The position numbers were made by a program, and so were the translations under genes. Shown piece after piece: positions 23,636 to 32,773 of a DNA stretch of 64,000 nt. Every line of letters begins with the position of its first letter. The stretch's first letter is position 1. The notes beneath the pieces were generated by a model. That model was not told the DNA's origin. It saw only the letters and a list, made by a program, of their open reading frames with translations, and ran no database searches. The DNA comes from Nibribacter ruber (GTDB taxonomy: Bacteria; Bacteroidota; Bacteroidia; Cytophagales; Hymenobacteraceae), in the NCBI RefSeq assembly GCF_009913235.1, contig NZ_CP047897.1, positions 3,781,001 to 3,845,000 of the forward strand, in the 5' to 3' direction.

Positions 23636-26104
23636 TTAATGGCCTCTTCCCCGGCCCCGGCCGTTGCCTCTTCGTTCTAGTTCTTCTTCCAGGTCGGCTT
23701 GCCAGTCGCGGTTTTTGTCTTTCTTTTTGCCTTTGCGTTTGAACAGGTCTTTTAGTTTTCTGCCGCCGCGTTTGAAGAGATCGTCTATGCCGTGGTCTTC
23801 TTCCTGGTACACGGGTTCTACCGGAACGGGCGGTTGGTACGGCGGGCAGTTGAGGTACATGCTGTACTGGGCGGGCAGGGCTGGGAACTGACTATGCGCC
23901 ATTTTGCGAAAGTCACGTTCCTTGGTAAGCCGCTGGAAGAAGCCCGCCCAGATGGGAAGCGCCGTATTTGAGCCTCCGCCCAGTTCCAAATCCCGGAACC
24001 TTATGCGCCGGTCCTCGCCGCCCACCCAGGCACCTGCCACTAAGTCCGGGGTAAAGGCCACAAACCAGCCATCGGCTTGGGATTGGGTAGTACCAGTTTT
24101 GCCGGCTATGTCCATGTCCAGACCATATTCACTGCGCAGACGGCGGCCGGTGCCCTCATTGATGACGCTTTCCAGCATGGGACGCAGCAGCGAAGTGGTT
24201 TGGCTGGAGAGTACTTTCTGGCCCATTCCGTCCTGGTTGGTCTGGTCTAGCAGCACCCGGCCTGTCCTGTCTACAATGCGCAGCAGGTAGCGTGGTTTTA
24301 CCTGATAACCTCCATTCGCGAAGGAGGCGTACGCGGCCACCATTTCATACAAGCTGGCATCGGCGGAGCCTAGGGCGAGCGCTGGCGTATTGGGTAACTC
24401 GCCCTGCAAGCCAAGGTTTTTAGCCACGGTTATCACCTGGGGAAGCCCCACCTGCAAGGCGGCGTTCACGGCTACGGTATTCACAGACTTGGCCAGAGCG
24501 CCCTGCATGGAGTAAGCTCCACCGTACACATCGTCTGAATTGCGCGGCGACCAGTTCTCATACTCAGGGAACACGCGCCGGTCGTTGGGGAAGTAGGAGC
24601 ACGGCGAGATGCCGCGTTCCATGGCGGCGGCGTACACGAACGGCTTGAACGTGGAACCCACCTGACGCTGCGCCCGCACGTGGTCATATTTAAAGAAGGA
24701 GTGGTTAATGCCGCCCACCCAGGCCCGTACGTAGCCGCTCTTGGGTTCCATGGCCAAAAAGCCCGCGTTCAGATACCGCATGTAGTGCCTGATAGAATCC
24801 ATGGGCGAGATGGTGCGGGTTTCCTCGCCGCGCCACCTGAACAGCTTCATGGGGACCGGCGTGCTGAAAATCTCGTCTATCTCTTCGGCAGACTTGCCCT
24901 GGGCCACCAGCCGTTTGTAGTGGAGAGACCGTTGTTTGGCGGCCGTCAGGATTTCGGGCTGACCCGACCAAGGCGCTTTCTTGCCCCAGTGCTTGTCAAA
25001 GTCTACCTGCAGGGCGTACATGCGGCGCTTGAGGGCGGTTTCTGCCGCGCGCTGGGCACGGGTGTCTAGAGTGGTGTAAATCTTGAGGCCGTCTGTGTAA
25101 AGGTTATAGTGGCCGCCGTCGGGCTTCTCCTGCAGGGCAGCCCACTTGGTGAGTTCTTCGCGCAGGTGCTCCCTGAAATAGGTGGCCAGGCCGCTGTTAT
25201 GCGAATACAGGTTATACTCTAGTTTGAGCGGTTTGCCCTGAAGCACTATTTTTTGATCCTCTGGAAGATAGCCGTACTTAGTCATTTGGGCCAGTACCAC
25301 GTTGCGGCGCTGTTTAGACCGGTCTGGGTGGATGCGGGGGTTGTAAGTGGTAGTGGCCTTGAGCATGCCAATGAGCGTGGCCGCCTCTTCGGTTTTCAAA
25401 GAATCTGCCGAGGTATTGAAAAAACGCCGCGCCGCCGATTCTATGCCATACACGTTGCCGCCCATGGGCACGGTGTTGAGGTACAGTTCCAGAATTTCCT
25501 GCTTGTTGTAGACAGACTCCAGCCGCTTGGCCAGAATCATCTCGCGCAGCTTGTTCACGGGCATGGACAAAAAGCCCACGTCCTTTCTGGGATACAGGTT
25601 CTTGGCCAACTGCTGGCTAATGGTACTGCCACCGCCGGAGCTTTCTTCCTGCAACAGGAGCGTCTTCAGGAAGACCCGGGCCAGGCTGCGGTTGTCCACT
25701 CCGTCGTGCTCATAGAAACGGGCGTCTTCGGTGGCAATGAGGGCTTGGATGACGGGCTCGGCAATTTGGTCATAGCGTACGTTGGTACGGTCCTGAATGA
25801 AATAGCGGCCCAGCAGGACCCCGTCTGCCGAGTAGACTTCTGAGGGCATGTTGTTCTGCACGTCCTTGAGTTGGCGCTTAGTGGGCAGCCACCCAAACAC
25901 CCCAAAATACACAGACAAATAGAACAGAAACAACAGCAAGACAACATACAGCAGTCCCTTGCCCAGCAGCCGCAGCCAGCCTTGGAGTGTCAACGACTGC
26001 CAGTACTGCTTGGTGAGTTTAGGGGCATGCCGGTGCCTCCAGCGTTTCCAGCGGGTATTTATAAAGTCTGAGAAGCTCCCGAAATAGGTATTGAAAAAGG
26101 GCAT
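23636..26104 (-). CDS. Class A penicillin-binding protein 1A (transglycosylase/transpeptidase)
   Basis: An 822-residue inner-membrane enzyme that polymerises and crosslinks peptidoglycan. One transmembrane helix (about 50-70), a GT51 domain (about 85-260, catalytic Glu126 in IATEDARFYEHDGVD), and a transpeptidase domain with SxxK (Ser484-Lys487, GSTFKPF), SxN (Ser540-Asn542) and KTGTT (669-673). The C-terminal tail is basic and rich in Arg, Lys, Glu and Gly. It is a single-gene unit. Known as mrcA/ponA in other bacteria. Confidence 0.95.
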   Translation of the reverse strand: MPFFNTYFGSFSDFINTRWKRWRHRHAPKLTKQYWQSLTLQGWLRLLGKGLLYVVLLLFLFYLSVYFGVFGWLPTKRQLKDVQNNMPSEVYSADGVLLGRYFIQDRTNVRYDQIAEPVIQALIATEDARFYEHDGVDNRSLARVFLKTLLLQEESSGGGSTISQQLAKNLYPRKDVGFLSMPVNKLREMILAKRLESVYNKQEILELYLNTVPMGGNVYGIESAARRFFNTSADSLKTEEAATLIGMLKATTTYNPRIHPDRSKQRRNVVLAQMTKYGYLPEDQKIVLQGKPLKLEYNLYSHNSGLATYFREHLREELTKWAALQEKPDGGHYNLYTDGLKIYTTLDTRAQRAAETALKRRMYALQVDFDKHWGKKAPWSGQPEILTAAKQRSLHYKRLVAQGKSAEEIDEIFSTPVPMKLFRWRGEETRTISPMDSIRHYMRYLNAGFLAMEPKSGYVRAWVGGINHSFFKYDHVRAQRQVGSTFKPFVYAAAMERGISPCSYFPNDRRVFPEYENWSPRNSDDVYGGAYSMQGALAKSVNTVAVNAALQVGLPQVITVAKNLGLQGELPNTPALALGSADASLYEMVAAYASFANGGYQVKPRYLLRIVDRTGRVLLDQTNQDGMGQKVLSSQTTSLLRPMLESVINEGTGRRLRSEYGLDMDIAGKTGTTQSQADGWFVAFTPDLVAGAWVGGEDRRIRFRDLELGGGSNTALPIWAGFFQRLTKERDFRKMAHSQFPALPAQYSMYLNCPPYQPPVPVEPVYQEEDHGIDDLFKRGGRKLKDLFKRKGKKKDKNRDWQADLEEELERRGNGRGRGRGH

Positions 26105-26142
26105 GCGGTAAGAACGTAGAAACTACGGCGGGGGATAGAATT

Positions 26143-26170
26143 TAATGACTAATGATTAGTGACTAATGAA
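26143..26170 (+). repeat. TGACTAATGATTAGTGACTAA word repeat
   Basis: ATGACTAATGATTAGTGACT and then AATGAA, a reiterated and internally palindromic word; a weaker inverse partner overlaps the DUF72 C-terminus near 26310. Lies upstream of the PBP1A start. Confidence 0.4.
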
Positions 26171-26316
26171 TAAAATAAATGGAGTAATGCCGAGGAAGTA
26201 ATGAATGATGAACGTTGGAAGATGAGAGAATTGCATTGGAAGTTTTGATTTTCTGCTTTGTACCCCTTGTTCATCAATTCCTGCAAGACAACTCTCTGGG
26301 CCTTTTCCATTCACTT

Positions 26317-27051
26317 TTATTCATTAATCATTTTCTTCAACCGGGCGGCATTGACGGGGGCGTGGCCGCCTATGTCATTGTCGAAGTAAACGAACACGTC
26401 TTTTCCCTCGGCAGACCAGACCTTTAATTTCTCTGCCCAAGTTTGCAAAGTGGTTTCTGAGTAACTGCCGTTGTACTTGCCTTCAGGGCCATGCAGGCGT
26501 ATATAGACAAAGTCTGCGGTCACTTCCAGCGGAGACTGATGGCCGTCTAGGTCATAGATGCAGAAGGCAATGTTCTTTTGTTGCAGCAACGCATACACTC
26601 TGGCATCATACCAACTCTGGTCTCTGAACTCAATGGTGTACCTGTAAAAAGGAGGGAGGGCGGCTAGAAACTGCTCCAGCCGTTCCAGGTTCAGGCGCCA
26701 GGCCGGCGGCAGCTGAAACAAGATGGGGCCCAGCTTCTCTTCCAGAGCTTGCACATTCCCCATGAACTGCGCCAGGCTCTGCTGCGGGTCCTTCAGCTTT
26801 TTCATGTGCGTGATGTAGCGGCTGGCCTTCACCGCAAATAGAAAGTCTGGAGGCACGCTGGTGCGCCAGTTGGCAAAGGTCTCTGGGCTGGGGAGCCGGT
26901 AAAAGGAATTGTTGATTTCTACGGTGTCAAAAAAGCGCAGATAGTAGTTGGTGAACTGGGCAGAGGCCACGCCAGCGGGGTAGAAATTCCCCTTCCAGTG
27001 ATTGTAATGCCAGCCCGATGTCCCTATGTAGAATTCGCCCAGTTGCGTCAT
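26317..27051 (-). CDS. DUF72 (YecE-like) TIM-barrel protein
   Basis: A 244-residue DUF72 protein, recognised by YIGTSGWHYNHWKGNFYP at the N-terminus, FFDTVEINNSFYRLPS, LFQLPPAW and YVYIRLHGP-like FVYIRLHGPEGKYNG, with YFDNDIGGHAPVNA near the end. The fold is a TIM barrel. No enzymatic activity is established for the family. Length is typical. It is separated from the next gene by a 38-bp palindrome. Confidence 0.9.
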   Translation of the reverse strand: MTQLGEFYIGTSGWHYNHWKGNFYPAGVASAQFTNYYLRFFDTVEINNSFYRLPSPETFANWRTSVPPDFLFAVKASRYITHMKKLKDPQQSLAQFMGNVQALEEKLGPILFQLPPAWRLNLERLEQFLAALPPFYRYTIEFRDQSWYDARVYALLQQKNIAFCIYDLDGHQSPLEVTADFVYIRLHGPEGKYNGSYSETTLQTWAEKLKVWSAEGKDVFVYFDNDIGGHAPVNAARLKKMINE

Positions 27052-27091
27052 AGGCTTCTATACCGTGCGGCAAGGGGAGAGGTTGTGATGT

Positions 27092-27129
27092 CGTTTTTGG
27101 GCTATTTCCTGGAAAACAGGCCAAAAACG
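27092..27129. repeat. 38-bp palindromic element, copy 11
   Basis: Centre TG; a little diverged in the left arm. It lies 2 bp after the stop codon of the 27132-27503 gene. Confidence 0.85.
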
Positions 27130-27131
27130 GA

Positions 27132-27503
27132 CTACTTGTTCAGATACTTGTGAAAGAACCAACCACCTATGGCGTACAGAAACGCATCTGTCAAATCTGC
27201 CGTGTACCTGGGCATAAAAAGCGGTAACACCACTTCAAACGCCATGGCATAATACACCACGGCTATGCCCACCTGATGCGGAGTGAGCCTGAAGTGAGGC
27301 CCATGCAAGAGGCGCATGACCAGAAGCGAAACGTTCAAAATAAGCGGAAGGCACAGCAGGTCATCCAGGTAAAACCGAATCCAGGCGGCCCGAGGCAACT
27401 CTAGCCACGTCCAGAGCCGGTGCCCAGCGTACACAGCCGCCAGAAGCCAGAACAGCGGCGAGAGCGTTTGCCAGTTTACCCGGCCAAAAGCGCGATGAGC
27501 CAT
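27132..27503 (-). CDS. Small integral membrane protein, function unknown
   Basis: A 123-residue protein with about four hydrophobic helices (residues 14-30, 45-62, 76-95 and 105-119) and a basic C-terminus (HKYLNK). The conserved-looking stretch FYLDDLLCLPLI resembles small Bacteroidota membrane proteins that databases sometimes label as magnesium-citrate transporters, but I would not trust that label. Its start overlaps the end of the upstream gene by 28 bp, so the two are co-transcribed. Confidence 0.7.
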   Translation of the reverse strand: MAHRAFGRVNWQTLSPLFWLLAAVYAGHRLWTWLELPRAAWIRFYLDDLLCLPLILNVSLLVMRLLHGPHFRLTPHQVGIAVVYYAMAFEVVLPLFMPRYTADLTDAFLYAIGGWFFHKYLNK

Positions 27504-27772
27504 AAGACAAAGGAGAGGATGGCGATGAAGGTGAGCTGGAATCCCTGGACTATGCGTTTCCAGAATCTGGTGAAGGCCGAGTCTGTGGGAAAGATCTCAA
27601 TGAGGGTAATGTTGATTTTCTTGCTTTCCTCTTCCTCGCGTACTTGCTGGTGCAAAAGCCGTTGGTGCGCCGCAGGGTCTAACAAGCCCTGGCAATGCTG
27701 GCAGCGGTCGGTGGCCTGATGGTGCCAGGTAGACCATTGCTGGCAATGCGGACATCTTTTGGTGGCGTTCAT
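27476..27772 (-). CDS. Zinc-ribbon membrane protein, function unknown
   Basis: A 98-residue protein with two CxxC pairs in the first 28 residues (CPHCQQW and CQHCQG), forming a zinc ribbon. A charged coiled-coil stretch follows (REEEESKK), and one C-terminal membrane helix (about 78-97). It is the first gene of a two-gene unit with the membrane protein above. The start is divergent from pyrD. Role unknown. Confidence 0.7.
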   Translation of the reverse strand: MNATKRCPHCQQWSTWHHQATDRCQHCQGLLDPAAHQRLLHQQVREEEESKKINITLIEIFPTDSAFTRFWKRIVQGFQLTFIAILSFVLWLIALLAG

Positions 27773-27928
27773 GGGGAAGCTAGATAGAATACGTACGGAA
27801 GATGGAAGCCATTAGTGGGTGGCAAGTTACACACCAAACGCTTGGCATGAAGGCAAATTTAAAATAGAACGCAACAAGCCGCGCGGGTATTTGATGCGAA
27901 GCAGGTCTATGGAACTAGCGTCTTTTGC

Positions 27929-27936
27929 TATCTTTG
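27929..27936 (+). promoter_or_regulatory. -7 box TATCTTTG upstream of pyrD
   Basis: An exact TAnnTTTG match 17 bp upstream of the GTG at 27954. It lies inside the longer ATG-started frame, which supports the internal GTG start. Confidence 0.55.
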
Positions 27937-27953
27937 CCAAAACCTGCCCTGCC

Positions 27954-28982
27954 GTGTATAAACAACTCATTCGTCCGCTCCTGTTCAAGTTTGACCCAGA
28001 AGAAGTACACTCCTTCACCAACTCTGCCGTCAAAACCGCTTTCAGCCTGCCGCTGGCCAAAACCCTCTCCAAGAGTCTCTTTCAAGTGGCAGACCCTCGT
28101 CTGGAACGCAAAGTCTTCGGGCTTACGTTTCCCAACCCCGTTGGCCTGGCCGCTGGGTTTGACAAAGACGCCAAGATGATTGACGAGTTTTCTGAACTGG
28201 GCTTCGGGTTTATTGAGATTGGTACGCTTACGCCCAAACCGCAGGAAGGCAATCCCAAGCCGCGTTTGTTCAGGTTGCCGCAAGACGGCGCCATCATCAA
28301 CCGCATGGGCTTCAACAACCAGGGCGTAGACGCGGCGGTGGAACGGCTCAGAGCCAGAAAAAGCCAGGTGATCATTGGCGGCAACATAGGCAAGAACAAA
28401 GTCACGCCCAATGAGCAGGCCCTGCAAGACTACCTTTATTGTTTTGATGCCCTGTATGACGTGGTGGATTACTTTGTGGTGAACGTAAGTTCGCCCAACA
28501 CGCCAGACTTGCGGGCGCTGCAAGAGAAAGAACCGCTCCTGGACCTGCTATCCAACCTGCAAAACCGCAACCAAGGAAAAGCCAAACCCAAGCCGCTTCT
28601 CCTTAAAATAGCCCCAGACCTCAACCACGCCCAGCTGGATGACATTGTGGAGATTGCGGTGCAGACCCACCTGGCCGGAATCATTGCCACCAATACCACC
28701 ATCAGCAGAGCTGGTCTGAGCACCCCGGCGCAAGTAATTGACAGCATAGGCATGGGCGGATTGAGCGGTAGACCCTTAAAACAAGCTTCTACCGAGGTGC
28801 TGCGCTACCTGCGCCAGCAACTGCCCGAAGAAATTCGTCTGGTGGGTGTGGGCGGCATTATGACCGCAGAAGACGCACTGGAAAAATTAGCCGCCGGCGC
28901 CGACCTAGTGCAACTCTATTCTGGTTTCATCTATGAGGGTCCGGCCTTGATCAAACAAATCAACCAACGCCTGTTGCGCTAA
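27954..28982 (+). CDS. pyrD: Quinone-dependent dihydroorotate dehydrogenase
   Basis: Class 2 PyrD oxidises dihydroorotate to orotate at the inner membrane, giving electrons to quinone. I take GTG 27954 ([19 protein letters not shown]), the usual PyrD N-terminus, giving 342 residues. A longer frame begins at 27819 but would add about 45 residues and cover the promoter box. Visible are the FMN site [36 protein letters not shown], the active-site [11 protein letters not shown] and [15 protein letters not shown]. Together with pyrF it serves pyrimidine synthesis. Confidence 0.94.
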   Translation: MYKQLIRPLLFKFDPEEVHSFTNSAVKTAFSLPLAKTLSKSLFQVADPRLERKVFGLTFPNPVGLAAGFDKDAKMIDEFSELGFGFIEIGTLTPKPQEGNPKPRLFRLPQDGAIINRMGFNNQGVDAAVERLRARKSQVIIGGNIGKNKVTPNEQALQDYLYCFDALYDVVDYFVVNVSSPNTPDLRALQEKEPLLDLLSNLQNRNQGKAKPKPLLLKIAPDLNHAQLDDIVEIAVQTHLAGIIATNTTISRAGLSTPAQVIDSIGMGGLSGRPLKQASTEVLRYLRQQLPEEIRLVGVGGIMTAEDALEKLAAGADLVQLYSGFIYEGPALIKQINQRLLR

Positions 28983-29145
28983 TACTGGGCACAACTGGTA
29001 GAGCCACTAGAAGTAGCAATTAGATTTCAGCTTTAGAATTAACAGCCTGTGAGATGCGCCTTATTGAGACAGGAGCAAAGCTGCTTTCAATCTTTACTGG
29101 AACTGCTACTCTCAACTCAAACTTTTAACTCTTAACTAAATCCCT

Positions 29146-29183
29146 CGTTTTTCGCCTGATTTCCAGGAAATAAGCCAAAAACG
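29146..29183. repeat. 38-bp palindromic element, copy 12
   Basis: Centre CA with a few mismatches; located between pyrD and ftsK. Confidence 0.8.
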
Positions 29184-29288
29184 CGCTAGCCCGGGGTGTA
29201 AAAGGATTGATTGGTAATACGCGTTGCGGTCTATATTTAGAAAAGTAGATACTGCAGGATTCGTAACGGCGGTTTGCCTAGAAAAATG

Positions 29289-29296
29289 TAGATTTG
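29289..29296 (+). promoter_or_regulatory. -7 box TAGATTTG upstream of ftsK
   Basis: An exact TAnnTTTG match 15 bp upstream of ATG 29312; it overlaps the alternative upstream ATG at 29294, arguing against that start. Confidence 0.55.
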
Positions 29297-29311
29297 AGGT
29301 TTGGAGACATC

Positions 29312-31957
29312 ATGGCTACGAACACATATAAACGCGAAGTAGGGACTGGACCGCGGCCTAAAAACATGCCGAGGGGCCAGAATGAACCCAAGGGAAAAGC
29401 AGAGGCGCGGGCTCCTAAAGAACCCAAGGCCAAACGCTCTTTCTCTACCCCCAGCTTTTCTTTCAACTTCTTAAAAGACAGACGTCTGCAACTGTTTGTG
29501 GGCTTTTTCTTCCTGCTTTCTAGTTTGTACCTCACCATTGCCTTCGTCTCTTACCTTTTTACGGGTACGGCAGACCAGAGCGTGGTAGAGTCGGTGACTG
29601 TAGATGCCGTGAAAGAAGCCGGCCTGGAGTCAGAGAACTGGCTGGGCCTGTTTGGCGCCTGGGTGTCTGACTATTTCATCAACCGCTGGTTTGGCATTGC
29701 CTCCTTCTTTTTTGTGCCCATCATTTTTTACGTAGGCTATAAAATTGTCTTCCGGCGCACCACCATCACACTTTCCTCTGTGGTGACGCTGTGTTTGTTC
29801 GGTTTGCTGTGGGGCAGCATCTCGGCGGGCTACGTGGTCCTCACCAGTGACCTTACCGGCGATTACAGTTTTTTGAGCGGTGCCATTGGTTATGAGACGG
29901 CCCTGTGGCTGGAAAGCCTGTTGCGCTGGGGAACCGGCTTGCTGTTGGCCTTCGCGCTGATTGCCTTTGTCATGTTCTTCTTCAACATTACCACCCTCAA
30001 TAGACCTAAGCCAGCCGTAGCAGCGCCAGAAGGTAACGCGTACCGTCAGGACTACCAGGAGGGTGTGTACGCCTCTCCGTCGGTGGCCATGAACCACCTC
30101 ACCAATCCTTCGGGGAGTATTGAGCCTGAGGAAGAAGAGGAAGAAATGGTCTATCCTGCTCCGTTTGCCATTCAGCAGCAAGAAGACGAAGAAGAGTATC
30201 ACGAGGAAGACGAGGCGGACTATGCCGAGGACGACCAGGAGGAAGATTTGTTTGCCGTGAATGACCTGCCGGTTTCTCCCCGTTCTGTTATGCCGGCCAC
30301 CTCTGTGCCGCTTGCCCTGGAAATGGACGAAGACTTTGACGACGAGGTGCTGTTGGATGACCTGGACGAAGAAGAACCGGAACTGGATTTGGACATTGCG
30401 CCCATTCCTGCCCATCTGGAGGTAGAGGCCGTGACCAGTGAGAACTATGATCCCACGCTAGACCTGCCTCGCTATCAATACCCGCACATTGATTTGCTGA
30501 CTGACTACGGCCAGGGCAACAAAGTGCAGGTGAGCAAAGAAGAACTAGAAGCCAATAAAGACCGCATTGTAGAGACCCTGGGCAACTACAACATTGGCAT
30601 TGCCAGCATCAAAGCCACCATCGGGCCTACGGTTACGCTGTATGAGATTGTGCCAGACGCGGGTGTGCGTATCTCCAAGATTAAGAGCCTGGAAGATGAC
30701 ATCGCGTTGAGTTTGGCGGCTTTGGGAATTCGTATCATTGCGCCTATTCCGGGCAAAGGAACCATTGGTATTGAAGTGCCCAACAAGAAGAAGGAGATGG
30801 TATCCATCAAATCTATCTTGAGCACTGAGAAGTTCATGAAGAGCGAAATGGACCTGCCCATTGCCTTCGGGAAGACCATCACCAATGAAGTGTTCATCAC
30901 TGATTTGGCCAAAATGCCCCACTTGCTCATGGCAGGTGCCACGGGTCAGGGTAAGTCGGTTGGTTTGAACGCCATCTTGACCTCTCTACTTTATAAGCGC
31001 CATCCTTCGCAACTCAAGTTTGTGTTGGTAGACCCTAAAAAAGTGGAGCTATCGCTGTTCAACAAGATTGAGCGCCACTTTCTGGCCAAACTACCGGATA
31101 CGGAGGAAGCCATCATCACCGACACCAAAAAAGTGGTGAATACGCTCAACTCCCTGTGTATGGAGATGGACCAGCGCTATGACTTATTAAAAGATGCCGG
31201 TTGCCGAAACCTCAAAGAATACAATGTCAAATTTGTAGAGCGTAGATTGAACCCGAAGAAAGGGCACAAATTCATGCCGTACATTGTGCTGGTGATAGAT
31301 GAGTTGGCAGACTTGATGATGACGGCCGGTAAAGAGGTGGAAACGCCTATTGCCCGTCTGGCGCAATTGGCGCGGGCCATTGGCATTCACTTGGTGGTGG
31401 CTACGCAGCGTCCATCAGTAAATGTGATCACGGGTATCATCAAAGCGAACTTTCCTGCCCGAATTTCCTTTAAGGTAACGTCAAAGATTGACTCGCGGAC
31501 CATTCTGGACACCGGCGGCGCCGATCAGCTGATTGGCCAAGGCGATATGCTCTTCTCTTTGGGCTCAGATTTAATCCGGGTGCAGTGCGCGTTTGTAGAT
31601 ACGCCCGAGGTGGATAGAATCTGTGATTTCATTGGCGAGCAGCAAGGTTATTCAGACGCGTACCTGTTGCCAGAGTTTGTAGGCGACGAGAGCGGCAATG
31701 ACAAGGCAGACTTTGACCCGAGCAACAAGGACGCCATGTTTGAGGAGGCCGCCCGCATTGTGGTGACGCACCAGCAGGGAAGCACCTCTTTGTTACAGCG
31801 TAGATTGAAGTTGGGCTATAACCGCGCAGGCCGTTTAATTGACCAATTAGAGGCCGCCGGCGTGGTGGGTCCGTTTGAGGGAAGCAAGGCCCGCGAAGTT
31901 TTAATTCCGGACGAATACAGTTTGGAACAGTTATTGAATACACTGGATCGTAACTAA
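29312..31957 (+). CDS. ftsK: DNA translocase FtsK
   Basis: An 881-residue FtsK/SpoIIIE protein that pumps chromosomal DNA through the division septum. The N-terminus has four membrane helices (about residues 60-240). A long acidic Glu/Asp linker (about 270-380) replaces the Pro/Gln linker of E. coli. The motor domain carries Walker A GATGQGKS at 542-549 and Walker B-like VLVIDELADLMM. The C-terminal gamma-like winged helix ends SLEQLLNTLD. lolA follows after 33 bp, a pairing I associate with Bacteroidota. Confidence 0.95.
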   Translation: MATNTYKREVGTGPRPKNMPRGQNEPKGKAEARAPKEPKAKRSFSTPSFSFNFLKDRRLQLFVGFFFLLSSLYLTIAFVSYLFTGTADQSVVESVTVDAVKEAGLESENWLGLFGAWVSDYFINRWFGIASFFFVPIIFYVGYKIVFRRTTITLSSVVTLCLFGLLWGSISAGYVVLTSDLTGDYSFLSGAIGYETALWLESLLRWGTGLLLAFALIAFVMFFFNITTLNRPKPAVAAPEGNAYRQDYQEGVYASPSVAMNHLTNPSGSIEPEEEEEEMVYPAPFAIQQQEDEEEYHEEDEADYAEDDQEEDLFAVNDLPVSPRSVMPATSVPLALEMDEDFDDEVLLDDLDEEEPELDLDIAPIPAHLEVEAVTSENYDPTLDLPRYQYPHIDLLTDYGQGNKVQVSKEELEANKDRIVETLGNYNIGIASIKATIGPTVTLYEIVPDAGVRISKIKSLEDDIALSLAALGIRIIAPIPGKGTIGIEVPNKKKEMVSIKSILSTEKFMKSEMDLPIAFGKTITNEVFITDLAKMPHLLMAGATGQGKSVGLNAILTSLLYKRHPSQLKFVLVDPKKVELSLFNKIERHFLAKLPDTEEAIITDTKKVVNTLNSLCMEMDQRYDLLKDAGCRNLKEYNVKFVERRLNPKKGHKFMPYIVLVIDELADLMMTAGKEVETPIARLAQLARAIGIHLVVATQRPSVNVITGIIKANFPARISFKVTSKIDSRTILDTGGADQLIGQGDMLFSLGSDLIRVQCAFVDTPEVDRICDFIGEQQGYSDAYLLPEFVGDESGNDKADFDPSNKDAMFEEAARIVVTHQQGSTSLLQRRLKLGYNRAGRLIDQLEAAGVVGPFEGSKAREVLIPDEYSLEQLLNTLDRN

Positions 31958-31990
31958 CACCTAGATCCACTTTTTACTAAATACACACTT

Positions 31991-32635
31991 ATGAAACGAT
32001 TCTTTTCTTTCCTGCTTGCCCTGTTATTTGTTGCCCAGATAGCCAGTGCGCAGAAAGACCCGAAAGCCGAGCAGATTTTGGATGCCATGAGCAAAAAGTA
32101 CCAGGCCATGAAAGCGTTCAAAGCCTCTTTCTCCCAAACATTAGAAAGCCAGAGCGCCAAGGTGAAGGAAACCATCAACGGGGACATTACCGTGGCGGGC
32201 AATAAATTCCGGTTGTCGGTGGCCGGTCAGGAAATCATCAACAACGGCACCACCATCTGGACCTTCATGAAGAAGGAAAACGAAGTGAACATCTCTGACA
32301 ATGATCCAGATGAGCAGGAGTTGACGCCTAACCAGATTTACACGCTGTACAAGAAAGGCTACAAATACAACTACAGCGGTGAGCAGAAACTAGGCGGTGA
32401 GACCGTGAATGTGATTGACTTAACGCCAGAAGATAAGTCTAACCAGGTGTTCAAGGTACGCATGTTCATCAGCAAGAAGGACAACTCCATCAAATCCTGG
32501 CATATGTTCCGCAAAAACGGAAACCGCTATGTGTACACCATCAAGAAGTTCACGCCTAACCCTCCATTGGCCGCCAACTTCTTCACCTTTGACAAGGCCA
32601 AATACAAAGGCGTAAAAGTGGTAGACCTGCGTTAA
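31991..32635 (+). CDS. lolA: LolA-family outer membrane lipoprotein carrier
   Basis: A 214-residue periplasmic protein with a signal peptide (residues 1-20, ending IASAQ). The mature part is an incomplete barrel of the LolA type (AFKASFSQTLESQSAK, GDITVAGNKFRLSVAGQEII). LolA carries lipoproteins from the LolCDE release site to the outer membrane. It follows ftsK with a 33-bp gap, likely on the same transcript, and ends with a terminator. Some family members act in other lipid transport, so the label is not absolute. Confidence 0.88.
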   Translation: MKRFFSFLLALLFVAQIASAQKDPKAEQILDAMSKKYQAMKAFKASFSQTLESQSAKVKETINGDITVAGNKFRLSVAGQEIINNGTTIWTFMKKENEVNISDNDPDEQELTPNQIYTLYKKGYKYNYSGEQKLGGETVNVIDLTPEDKSNQVFKVRMFISKKDNSIKSWHMFRKNGNRYVYTIKKFTPNPPLAANFFTFDKAKYKGVKVVDLR

Positions 32636-32667
32636 TTTTTTAGACACAAGATTCAAGACGAATCCTT

Positions 32668-32699
32668 GAAAGGCTCCTGCAGAAATGCAGGAGCCTTTT
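32668..32699 (+). terminator. Terminator of ftsK-lolA
   Basis: AAAGGCTCCTGC / GCAGGAGCCTTTT stem followed by T-rich sequence that runs into palindrome copy 13. Confidence 0.85.
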
Positions 32700-32737
32700 C
32701 GTTTTTCGCATAATTTCAACAAAACACGCCAAAAACG
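32700..32737. repeat. 38-bp palindromic element, copy 13 (diverged)
   Basis: Outer ends CGTTTTT and AAAAACG kept, middle degenerate, length still 38 bp. Lies between lolA and pyrF. Confidence 0.7.
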
Positions 32738-32740
32738 GTT

Positions 32741-32748
32741 TAGATTTG
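32741..32748 (+). promoter_or_regulatory. -7 box TAGATTTG upstream of pyrF
   Basis: An exact TAnnTTTG match 25 bp upstream of the pyrF ATG, starting 3 bp after palindrome copy 13. Confidence 0.6.
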
Positions 32749-32773
32749 TGCACCGCAACTGACCGTCAGCACC

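Larger units (their letters stand above)
28983..29311. other. 329-bp gap before ftsK
   Basis: Contains an A/T word-repeat stretch (about 29110-29141, CAACTCAAACTTTTAACTCT-like), palindrome copy 12 (29146-29183) and the ftsK promoter box. Otherwise nothing recognised. Confidence 0.6.

Noticed and set aside
27819-27953. N-terminal extension of pyrD
   Set aside because: It spans a promoter box and is not part of PyrD; GTG 27954 restores the typical N-terminus.
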